This document shows positions 8,505-16,467 of a stretch of 64,000 nt of DNA, piece after piece. The notes under the pieces were generated by a model. It made no database searches and was not told the DNA's origin. It was given only the letters and a program-made list of their open reading frames with translations. Position 1 is the first letter of the stretch, and each line of letters begins with the position of its first letter. The translations under genes were made by a program, and so were the position numbers. This DNA is from Cafeteria roenbergensis (Eukaryota; Sar; Bigyra; Bicosoecida; Cafeteriaceae), in the NCBI GenBank assembly GCA_008330645.1, contig VLTN01000033.1, positions 310,001 to 374,000 on the forward strand. The letters run 5' to 3'.

Positions 8505-11500
8505 ATGGCTTTCAACCCCACCACGTCCGCGGGGCACACCACGGCCCCCCCTCCGGCTGGCGGCCTGCCCGCGGGGTCGACCGGGCTCAACGGCGACCTT
8601 TCGTACCTCGGCCAGGCGCCCCCGCCACCCCCAACGGCCGCGCTGGCACCTCCCGCTCCGCCGGCCGCCGCCTCCCCGGCCTCGGCCGCAGCGCTCCCCT
8701 CAGTGGCGACAGCAGCCCCGCCCGGCCTGACCGGCGCCCCTCCCTCCAAGCCAGCCGGGCTCGCGCCGACTGATTCGGCCGTCGGTTCGCAGAGCGGGAT
8801 CGGCTCTGCAACCGGCAGAGCCGCCGATCCTGCAACGGGCGCAAGCGGCACAGTTGCAAGCGAAGCGCAAGGCTCTGCTGCCTCGAGCGCGGCCATGTCC
8901 GCTCCGGCGGCGAGCGCCGCCCCCCTTCCCCCGGCCCCGGCCTCGGCGCCAGCCGGCATCGTGGCGCCCGTGATCGCGCCCGTGTCCGCCTCTGGCTGGG
9001 CCAGCAGCATCGGGGGCGCTTCGGCAGGTGGCAAGCCGTCGAGCACGAACGCGAGCGCAAGCGCCGCGGCGCCCGCGCAGCCCTCGTCCTCATCCGCGCC
9101 GAGCGCTCCGCCGGCATCCGTCTCTGCGACAGCGTCCGCCGCGCCGCACCCGTCTGGCCAGGCTTCCAAGTTCCCGGGCATCGTGCCCCCGGGAGTCACA
9201 GATGGCCCTGGCTTCCCGCCCTCCGAGGCCATGCAAGGGCCTGTGATCAAGCTCCGGCCGGTGATGCGCGGCAAGATCGTGTTCAAGCCGCCGAAGATCT
9301 CCATTTCGGGCACCTGGGCGGCGCAGGAAACCGACACGACCTGGTCTGACTTTGCGTATCGCTCAACGGGCCCCGTCATCCTGCCCACGGAGGTGACGCC
9401 CACGACGCCGCCCATTGACTTTGACGCGACTGGCTACTTCAACATCTCCGCACCGGGTCGTGCGCCGCAGCGCTGCAACGAGACGGCCATGCGGCTGCGC
9501 ATCGGCGGCCTCCCCTGGCCCGAGGCCAAGCCCGCCGACCGCCCGGCCCTGCAGCCCGACGCCCCGCTCGTTGGCGTTCGTGGGGACGGCCGGAACCGCC
9601 ACGGCACGTTCCGCATTGTCGGGTCCTTCTGCCCCGCGTCCGGCGGGGTGTGGCTTCTCAAGGTGTACACGGGTGGCCCGGAGGACTCGAAGCGCGCCTC
9701 CCGGGACGCAGCAAAGCGCTCCCGCGGCCTGCCCTCCCCCACGCCGGTGCTTGGGGGAAGGGCACCTCGCCTCGCAGCGCTGGAGCCCCGCGCCTCGAGC
9801 GTGCAGCTGTCCCCGGAGATGCAGCGCTGCCTGTCCATGACCCGGCGGATCCTTTCGGATCCCGCCTCCGGGCCGTTTGCCAGCCCCGTGGACCCTGTCC
9901 GGGACCACTGCCCCACCTACTTCACCGTCGTCAAGCACCCCATGGACCTGGGAACCGTGATGCGCAACACCGCGCAGGGCAAGTACGCCTCGCACGAGGA
10001 GTGGGCCGTGGACGTGGCTCGCGTCTTCACCAACGCGACCGCCTTCAACCCGCCAGAGCACTGGGTCCACACCTCGGCCGCCAAGCTCCACCGCGAGTTC
10101 CAAGCGCAGTACGCTCGCTTCGTGGAGGCCCTGGCCTCCCGCGAGCGGGACGAGGCGCTCAAGAAGCGCGCCATGGAAGAGGCGGCGGCCACGGCGGCAG
10201 CGGCAACTGCGGCCTCCGGCTCGGCTCGTGCTGCGTCAGTTGCTGACTCTGCGTCCACCGGCCGCCACGGCTCAGGCCAGCGCCGTGCGGCTGCCAAGGC
10301 CCAGCGCGTCCAGGCAGCCGCAGCCCGGGCTTCTGAGGACGACTTTGCCGGCGCTGGTTCCACCGCTGCCTCGGCCACCAAGGGCAAGGGCAAGGGCAAG
10401 TCGGGCGGCGGCGGCGGCAAGGGCGCTCGCGGCTCTTCGGGGGGAAAGGAGGCCCGCAGGGCGTCCAGCGGGGCGGCCGGGGGCCGCGCCAAGCGCCCCC
10501 GCCCCCAGCAGTCCTACTCTGACCAGGACGAGGACGACGTGGACGGGGACTCCCTGGACCTGGGCCTGGAGTCGGACGACGACGACGGCCGTGGCACAGC
10601 CCGTGGCCGCGGCGCCGGAGGAGGCGCTGGCGGCGGATCGAAGCGAAAGGGGGCCGGGAACCGCTCGAAGCGCGCTCGCCAGAGCGCCTCTGAGTCCGTG
10701 GACCTCCGCGTGGAAAACGAACAGCTCCACTCTCGCATCTCGGGGATGCAGAGCCAGATTGACCAGATGCAGGCCATGATCGCAACCCTCTTCGCCCAGC
10801 AGGGAGACGGCATGCCCCCCATGTCGGACGCAGCCTTGGGCATGCCCGCCCCCGCTGCTCCTCCCGCGGCTTCCTCCTCGTCCCGCCGAAAGGGCCGTGA
10901 TTCCTCTGGCTCGCTGCGCCAGGCCACCGTGGCCGAGCAGAAGGAGCTGCAGGAGAACTGGGGCCGCTTGACCCCAGCCCAGGAGCAGGAGGCGCTTGAC
11001 ATCATCCAGCAGTCCGTTCGCGTGGACGAGAACATGGAGGAGCTCGACCTGAAGGACCTCGACCCCAAGACATTCCGGGCCGTTCAGCGCTTCGTCGCGG
11101 AGTGCATCGGCAAGCCGCGTGGCAAAAAGGGCAAGAGCAAGGCAAGCCGCAGCTCCTCCGGTGCCGCGACCGGGTCTGCGGGCGGTTCCGGGTCCTCCTC
11201 CGCTGCTGCGGCTTCAGGCCGCCAGGCCGGCGCAGGGAAGCGGAGCGGTGGTGCGGGTTCGTCGTCGTCCTCCTCTTCCTCCTCTTCCTCCTCTTCCTCG
11301 TCGGCCGCAGCCTCCGCCGGTGCTGCACGAGGCGGAGCACAGGTTCCAGGCGTCATGGGCGAGCTCTCCGGAGGCCAGCCATTCTACTCTGAATCGCCAA
11401 TGCCCCCGGGCCAGAACCCGCCGTCGAGGCCCATGGCCACACTCGCGGGTGCCCCAGTTCCGTCCTTGGTGGCGGAAGATTGGGAGGGACTGGACGACGA

Positions 11501-12449
11501 GTTTGGGAACCTCGGTCCTCCTGGCGTTGGCGGGCCGGCCGTGCCTGGAATGGGTGGCGACGTGTCGTCCAGCTCGGGCCTCATGCTTGGCCACACGTCC
11601 CACCACGGGGACGGCGTCGGCGGGGCCAGCGTCGATTCCGGAGCCATGGGTGCGGCGCTCATGGCCCCGCTGCCCTCGACCACCGCACCTGTCATGTCGT
11701 CCTCCTCCTCTGTCACAGGCCTGTCCCCGGCACCCACATCAATGACCGGCGCGGGCCCGATGGCCATGGCTGGCACAGTGTCGGCACACGCTGACATGAC
11801 TGCGTCCGTCGCTGTTCCTGCGTCATCCTCGTCGTCCTCAATGGGCGACGTGGCGGGCCCCGGCACATCCGCAGCAGTTGACCCATCTGCCGCCATGCTT
11901 CAGGCTGCAGCTGCCCGCCGAGAGGCGGAGGCTCGCACCGTCGAGGCCCTTGCTCGCTCAGCCCAGGAGGAGGCGGAGCGCAAGAAGGAGTCCATGTTCG
12001 CGGCGGAGGCGGCCCGGGAGCAGGAGTTGCTTGACCGCAAGCGGCGCGAGGAAGAGACCGCGCAGCGCCTCAAGCTGGCCAAGGCGCGTGCTGCCGCTGC
12101 CGTGCGGAGTAGTGCATCGGCTGGCGACGACGACGACGACGACGACATGGATGACGGAGCCAATGCATTGGTTGACGACGACGATGACGATGACGACGGC
12201 GACGACGACGACGACGATGGCGATGGCGATGGCGATGACGGCGACGATGTCGGCGGTGCCGGCGGTGGAGATGACGACGGCAACGACCACCACCGGGCTG
12301 GACAAGACACCCACGACGGAGCTGCAGACGATGCGGATGCGGCCGGATTCAACCCCAACTCGGACGCGTTGCACTCTTCGGCCGACGACTCGGGAGCTGC
12401 CCACTTCGGCAGCGCTGCTGACCTCGGGCCCGAGGGCGGCATGTTCTGA
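8505..12449 (+). CDS. BET-family bromodomain/NET protein with an N-terminal beta-type domain
   Basis: 1314 aa, one exon, from the ATG at 8505 (GCGATGG). Residues about 1-255 are Ala/Pro/Ser-rich and disordered. Residues 256-392 form a folded, beta-rich-looking segment (KISISGTW, then GYFNIS, then GRNRHGTFRIVGSF, then LLKVYTGG) that I do not know from animal or fungal BET proteins. Residues about 432-545 are a single bromodomain with the PMDLGTV signature and the acetyl-lysine-contacting Asn in ATAFNPP. Residues about 806-872 are a NET (extra-terminal) domain, including LQENWGRLTPAQEQEALDII. Poly-Ser, coiled-coil (AQEEAERKKE) and Asp-rich C-terminal stretches follow. It should read acetylated histones in the nucleus and recruit transcription factors. 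One bromodomain plus NET is the layout of plant GTE and many protist BET proteins. Confidence 0.93.
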   Translation: MAFNPTTSAGHTTAPPPAGGLPAGSTGLNGDLSYLGQAPPPPPTAALAPPAPPAAASPASAAALPSVATAAPPGLTGAPPSKPAGLAPTDSAVGSQSGIGSATGRAADPATGASGTVASEAQGSAASSAAMSAPAASAAPLPPAPASAPAGIVAPVIAPVSASGWASSIGGASAGGKPSSTNASASAAAPAQPSSSSAPSAPPASVSATASAAPHPSGQASKFPGIVPPGVTDGPGFPPSEAMQGPVIKLRPVMRGKIVFKPPKISISGTWAAQETDTTWSDFAYRSTGPVILPTEVTPTTPPIDFDATGYFNISAPGRAPQRCNETAMRLRIGGLPWPEAKPADRPALQPDAPLVGVRGDGRNRHGTFRIVGSFCPASGGVWLLKVYTGGPEDSKRASRDAAKRSRGLPSPTPVLGGRAPRLAALEPRASSVQLSPEMQRCLSMTRRILSDPASGPFASPVDPVRDHCPTYFTVVKHPMDLGTVMRNTAQGKYASHEEWAVDVARVFTNATAFNPPEHWVHTSAAKLHREFQAQYARFVEALASRERDEALKKRAMEEAAATAAAATAASGSARAASVADSASTGRHGSGQRRAAAKAQRVQAAAARASEDDFAGAGSTAASATKGKGKGKSGGGGGKGARGSSGGKEARRASSGAAGGRAKRPRPQQSYSDQDEDDVDGDSLDLGLESDDDDGRGTARGRGAGGGAGGGSKRKGAGNRSKRARQSASESVDLRVENEQLHSRISGMQSQIDQMQAMIATLFAQQGDGMPPMSDAALGMPAPAAPPAASSSSRRKGRDSSGSLRQATVAEQKELQENWGRLTPAQEQEALDIIQQSVRVDENMEELDLKDLDPKTFRAVQRFVAECIGKPRGKKGKSKASRSSSGAATGSAGGSGSSSAAAASGRQAGAGKRSGGAGSSSSSSSSSSSSSSSAAASAGAARGGAQVPGVMGELSGGQPFYSESPMPPGQNPPSRPMATLAGAPVPSLVAEDWEGLDDEFGNLGPPGVGGPAVPGMGGDVSSSSGLMLGHTSHHGDGVGGASVDSGAMGAALMAPLPSTTAPVMSSSSSVTGLSPAPTSMTGAGPMAMAGTVSAHADMTASVAVPASSSSSSMGDVAGPGTSAAVDPSAAMLQAAAARREAEARTVEALARSAQEEAERKKESMFAAEAAREQELLDRKRREEETAQRLKLAKARAAAAVRSSASAGDDDDDDDMDDGANALVDDDDDDDDGDDDDDDGDGDGDDGDDVGGAGGGDDDGNDHHRAGQDTHDGAADDADAAGFNPNSDALHSSADDSGAAHFGSAADLGPEGGMF
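11259..11310 (+). repeat. Poly-Ser coding run
   Basis: TCN/TCC-rich tract encoding about 15 consecutive Ser in the linker after the NET domain of the BET protein. Low-complexity coding repeat. Confidence 0.8.
12124..12240 (+). repeat. GAC/GAT-rich acidic coding repeat
   Basis: Repeated GAC and GAT codons encode several Asp runs near the C-terminus of the BET protein. The tract is simple-sequence at the DNA level and probably unstable in length. Confidence 0.8.
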
Positions 12450-12666
12450 TCTCCGCGCCGTTGGCGCCCGTTTCGCCCGAATTCGGGCGCCAGGCCGGTG
12501 GCTGCGGGCGGGTCGCGGACACGAGCGCCCGCCTGGCCGCTCACGTGGTTCGCACCCGAGCCCGTCCCTCCGCATCCCCTGCTGCGAGGGCTATTTCGGG
12601 CTCCAGTGCGCGCTCGGCAGGGTGTGGGCACTTGACTGTGTGATCCTCGCTCTGGCGAGGGGTGCC

Positions 12667-12699
12667 ACCCCCCCCCCCCCCCCTCTCCCCTCTCCCCCC
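12667..12699. repeat. Homopyrimidine tract
   Basis: Unbroken C/T tract on the plus strand between two convergent genes, with about 17 C in a row at its start. Mirror-type pyrimidine tracts of this kind can form triplexes. Function unknown. Confidence 0.75.
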
Positions 12700-12783
12700 A
12701 GCCGCTTCTTCGGCTCCCCCACCTGTGTCTGCTCCTCGCAACGGCTCATTGGACCGCGTATCACTAGCACTTCAGCAGCCAAG

Positions 12784-12799
12784 CACACACACACACACA
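12784..12799. repeat. (CA)n microsatellite
   Basis: Eight CA units in the convergent spacer. Confidence 0.8.
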
Positions 12800-12870
12800 A
12801 ACGAACCCAATTCCGCACACGAACCCGCGGGCGCGCTCATTGGCACCCCCCGCGGTTCCCCCCCCCCCCG

Positions 12871-13810
12871 TCACGGCTTCCGGCCCGCCCGCGCCGCCTC
12901 CCACTCCTTCATGATGTCCGCAGCTCGCGCCCGCAGCCCTGCTTCGTCGATCGACGTGCCCTCCAAGTCAGCCTCAAGCTGCGCAGACCGAATCGCGGCT
13001 TTGAGAGTCGCTCCCCCGGCGGCCTGCAGCCGGGCTGCCGCCGCCACGGCGCGCTCCATTGCCGTGAAGAGCCCCGCGTCGCCGCGGACCCGCGCGGCCT
13101 CCATCGCGGAGAGCCCGTCCGCGGCTTCCTGCTCTGGGTCTGCCCCGTGCCTGAGCAGCACCTTCACGGCGGCGGTCGCCTTGGGTCCCACGTCGACTGC
13201 GATGCGCAGCGCGCTCCTGCCCTCGCGGTCCGTGGCCGAGTGGCGCGCCCCCGCCCGCAGCAAGTGTTCTAGGCACAGCGCTGCGCCGAGGCGCGCGCTC
13301 ATCATCAGGGCCGTCGTGCCCGTGTCGGGCAGCACGATGTTGGGGTTCGCACCCGCGTGAAGGAGCGCCTCAACGCACGGCTCGCGCGCCGTGGCAGCGG
13401 CCGCCATGAGCGCGGTCCGGGACCCGAGCGGGTTCGCGTTGGGCTGCGAGGGCGGCACGGCGACACGCACAGCGGCTGTTGCCTCCCTTGCTGGAGCTGC
13501 TGCAGGCGCGGCCAGTCAGTCGGGCGGCTGTTGCACTCGGCAACACCGGCAAGCGAAGCGCAATGCCAGCGCTCACGTCAGCACCGGCACTAAGAGCAAT
13601 GCGAAGACAAGACAGGGACCCCTCAGACGCGGCCGCCTTGGCCAGCGTGGTCCCAGCATCGTCGGAGGCGTTCGCCAGGCTCGGATGCTCCGCGAGCAAG
13701 TCCTTGAGGGCGGGCCCGTCGTCGCGCCTCGCGGCATCCAGCGCGAGCTGCATCACCTCGTGACTGGGGCCCTTGCCAGCTGGTGGACCTGCAGACGCAG
13801 CCGCAGCCAT
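12871..13810 (-). CDS. Ankyrin-repeat protein
   Basis: Two exons: 13577-13810 (MAAAASAGPPAGKG to LSAGAD) and 12871-13443 (PNANPLGSRTALM onward), joined over a 133-nt intron (GTGAGC to CTCGCAG), giving 268 aa. The join restores a canonical ankyrin loop, AGADPNANPLGSRTALMAAA, which fixes the splice sites. About five repeats are visible (ALDAARRDDG, LRIALSAGADPN, LMAAAATAREPCVEALLHAGA, LMMSARLGAALCLEHLLRAGA, LRIAVDVGPKATAAVKVLLRHGADP), then a helical C-terminus. Ankyrin stacks bind partner proteins; the partner is unknown. No other domain. The gene is divergent from the next one, with only 121 bp between start codons, so they probably share a promoter. Confidence 0.9.
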
Positions 13811-13931
13811 GTCCCGCCGCCTGCCGCCGGCCTGGGTGGATGCGGGCGAGTGTTGGCGAGCGCGGGGCAGAGCGGCAGCATCGACCTGGCGGAGCCGTGC
13901 GCGCCTGACACGGCAGCGGTGCCACACGACC

Positions 13932-15464
13932 ATGGCTGCTGCGCTGCAGTCCCTGGGGTGGGCGGTTGCCACTGGTGGCGCCACTGCCGCCGTCCGGGGC
14001 GTCATGGTGTCCTTCTACAACGCACAGCTCGTCGCGGAAGCCGAGGCGCTCGGGGTGTCGCCGCGGGACCGCCGGATTGAGAAGCTGGTCGACGCCAGGA
14101 CAAATCGCGCATTCACGACGGGCGTGCTATCTGGGCTGTCGGCCATAGGGTGGTACTGGCTGCTGGACCGTACAGTCGGCCGCTTCACGGCGTCCAGCGC
14201 GCGTTTTCCGTGGCTGCGCGGGGCGCGAATTTTGAAGCCGCTCCCGCTGCTGGCGTGCGTCCTCCTCGAGGCCGGCGCCACGGCCGGCTCCGTTGTCGTC
14301 GCTTCGAACACCGATGGGTCCCTCGGCGCGGCGCGCACTGCTCTCACTGCCTGCCTTGTGACCGGCAAGTCGTTCGTTCCGACAGAGCACCCGTCGTCAG
14401 TCTTCACTCGCCAGCCTGCAGCCGCCGCGGCGACGACGTACTTTGCGGCGGCGAGTGACGGCGTGGAGGAGATGCGGCTGGGGCAGTGGGCGCGTGTGGG
14501 GACCGCGGTGCAGCTGCTTGGATCGGTGGTGCTGTACGGCCTGGTGCCCTTCGCGTGGCGGGTTCCGCTCGGCGCAGCCCTGAGCGCTGTCGCGTGGAGC
14601 CCGGCCGAGGACGGCTCCGACGCGGAGGCGCTCGTGAACATCGTGGAGGCGTTCGCGGGCGACGGGGCGGAGGAGTCCGAGCGGCGCGAGCTCGCTCTTG
14701 CCGTGGTGGAGGGTCTCACGATGCGCGCCATTCGGACCGTGTCCCTTGAGGCGCTGCGGCCCGCCGTCGGGCCTGACGCGGACGGCAGCTCCTTGGCTGA
14801 CGACGAGAAGATCGCTGTTCTTGCGCTGGCCCTCGAGACGGCGGTCGGCGTGGCCGTGCAGCGGCTCCGCCGGGAGGGCCGCGCGAAGGTGCGGCGCAAC
14901 GAGGCGAGCGAGGAGCTGGTGGCGGCCCTCCGCGCGTCGGACGCGGCTGACAGCAGCTCGTCCATCGTGGCCAGGGTGGGGTGTGCCGTGCTGCTCGCCG
15001 AAGCCATGCCCGGCGAGGCCGCGGGCATCGTGCCGGGGGAGCGCGGCGGCCTCGTGGTGGAGCGCGACGGCAGCGGCGTGGGCTTTGAGTGGGCCGCGCT
15101 CGAGGGCCTGGTCCGCTGGGTCGCCAAGCCGGGGAGCGTGGGCGTTGCGGACCTGCGGGAGGTCGTTGGCTCCGACGACGACATCGTGCTGCAGGCGGTC
15201 CAGCTGGCGCTGGAGGTGGCCTGTGAGGCGATGGAGGGGGAAGAGGGCACGCCGTGGGGAGCGCGCGTGCTTGAGGCGGGCAGGCTGCGGGTGACGGGCT
15301 CCGACGAGGAGCAGTCGGACCCGCTGCTGCTTGCGGTGGGCGGGCAGGGTGCGCTGGACGCCGTGGCGACCGAGCGAGACGACCTCTCGCTGGGGTGGCA
15401 GCAGCAGCACCTGCAGCGGTCCATCAGCCGCGTGCCGGACGCGAGCTCGCTGGGACGCAGGTAG
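13932..15464 (+). CDS. Unknown protein, possible N-terminal membrane segments
   Basis: 510 aa, one exon, ATG at 13932 in a good context (ACCATGG). I do not recognise a family. The first 190 residues hold three weakly hydrophobic stretches (about residues 4-25, 58-80, 100-125) separated by basic loops, which could be membrane or organelle-targeting helices. The remaining 320 residues are soluble-looking, Ala/Glu/Leu-rich and helical (ALVNIVEAFAGDGAEESERRE is typical), with an acidic C-terminus. Codon use and composition match its neighbours, so it is a host gene. The stop is TAG. Confidence 0.72.
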   Translation: MAAALQSLGWAVATGGATAAVRGVMVSFYNAQLVAEAEALGVSPRDRRIEKLVDARTNRAFTTGVLSGLSAIGWYWLLDRTVGRFTASSARFPWLRGARILKPLPLLACVLLEAGATAGSVVVASNTDGSLGAARTALTACLVTGKSFVPTEHPSSVFTRQPAAAAATTYFAAASDGVEEMRLGQWARVGTAVQLLGSVVLYGLVPFAWRVPLGAALSAVAWSPAEDGSDAEALVNIVEAFAGDGAEESERRELALAVVEGLTMRAIRTVSLEALRPAVGPDADGSSLADDEKIAVLALALETAVGVAVQRLRREGRAKVRRNEASEELVAALRASDAADSSSSIVARVGCAVLLAEAMPGEAAGIVPGERGGLVVERDGSGVGFEWAALEGLVRWVAKPGSVGVADLREVVGSDDDIVLQAVQLALEVACEAMEGEEGTPWGARVLEAGRLRVTGSDEEQSDPLLLAVGGQGALDAVATERDDLSLGWQQQHLQRSISRVPDASSLGRR

Positions 15465-15707
15465 GCGAGCTGCGGCCGCACATCAACCGTCGCCCCTGGG
15501 CCCGGCGCGTGATGGCGGGACGGCACGCGCGCTGCATCGCAGGGGTGCCGGCAAGGGGCGTGTCTTTTGGGCGGTTCGCGGGGCTACAAAGCCCGTGTGT
15601 GCCAGTGGGCGCGCGCGTCATTACTTGCGCGGGCAGAGCGCGCGCTGCTGTTGCTGCGCCGGAATGCAGAGTGCTGGCCACACCCGCGAACAAGCGCCGA
15701 GCCAGCC

Positions 15708-16141
15708 ATGTTCGTTTTCGAAAAGGCGAAGGGCGACGTGCAGTCGAAGAAGCAGAACGAGAAGCTCGCAACGTTCGCGATGCAGGCGGCCATCATCGCG
15801 GGCGCGCTCGCCGCGCTCAGGGCCACGTGAGCAGCAGCTGTTCCGCGATCACGACCGCCGCCGTGGCCGTCCGCGGAGAGCGCCCACGCGACGGCCAGCC
15901 TGCCAGGTCCCGGCCACAGGCAGCTAGCTGCGGCCGCTGTTCGGCTGCGGCCATGGCGGGGCGCGCTCCCACGGGCGCCGCTCATGCCGGGCGCACAAGT
16001 TCCTCGGACTTCGCCGCCAGGTTGCCGATGCGCTCTCCTCCCGCGCCAGCCACGCCCCTGTGCCCTCGCTCTCTGCCTCTCTCGCTCCCTGCTCGCAGGC
16101 CGTGGGTGCTCCAGCGCCTCGGCTTCACCAGCCCCCAGTGA
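15708..16141 (+). CDS. TOM5/TOM6-like small mitochondrial outer-membrane protein
   Basis: A 53-aa protein from two exons, 15708-15826 and 16099-16141, with a 272-nt intron (GTGAGC to CTCGCAG). Exon 1 encodes MFVFEKAKGD, a charged helix and the membrane segment FAMQAAIIAGALAALRA. Exon 2 supplies TPWVLQRLGFTSPQ. The joined ALRATPWVLQRL matches the tail of small TOM subunits (LLRVTPFILKKL in animal TOM5, VRVTPYVLHYL in plant TOM6, from memory). Without splicing the frame stops right after ALRAT, so the intron completes the motif. Such proteins are tail-anchored and stabilise the TOM import pore. Assignment to the TOM5/6 type is inference from size, topology and this motif. Confidence 0.75.
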
Positions 16142-16467
16142 ACCGTCGCCGGTGCCCGGCGTTAGCCGCCCGAGCCCTTCCGTGGTTCAGCCCGCGGCAC
16201 GCCCCACAGCCGCAAGGCTTGCGTGTCATGGGTGCAGCCCGGTCGTACAACCCGGCGGCACGATCTGCGCCCGCCCCCAGGCAGCGCCGAGTCATCTGCC
16301 CGGGGGGAGCGCCATGGCAGCAGCTTGTATGTTTGATGCGTGAACAAGGGATGAGCGCGCCTCTGCCGAAGCGCGCTTTCGTTTGTCGTGCTGAAATTGC
16401 CCCATTCCGCCCACACAATCGCGGCCCCAACGCGCGGAAGCAGACCGGGCTGGCCTTGCCGGCAGTC
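16142..16467. other. Short spacer upstream of the DEAH helicase
   Basis: 326 bp between two plus-strand genes. The helicase frame is open through most of it, with in-frame ATGs, but the peptide shows no family similarity and is probably 5' UTR. GGCAG stands three bases before the chosen ATG. Confidence 0.45.

Larger units (their letters stand above)
12450..12870. other. Convergent intergenic region with C-tract and (CA)n
   Basis: 421 bp between the 3' ends of the BET (+) and ankyrin (-) genes. It holds a pure pyrimidine tract with a run of C (about 12667-12699) and a (CA)n run (12784-12799). It probably contains both polyadenylation sites; I see no AATAAA. Confidence 0.55.
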
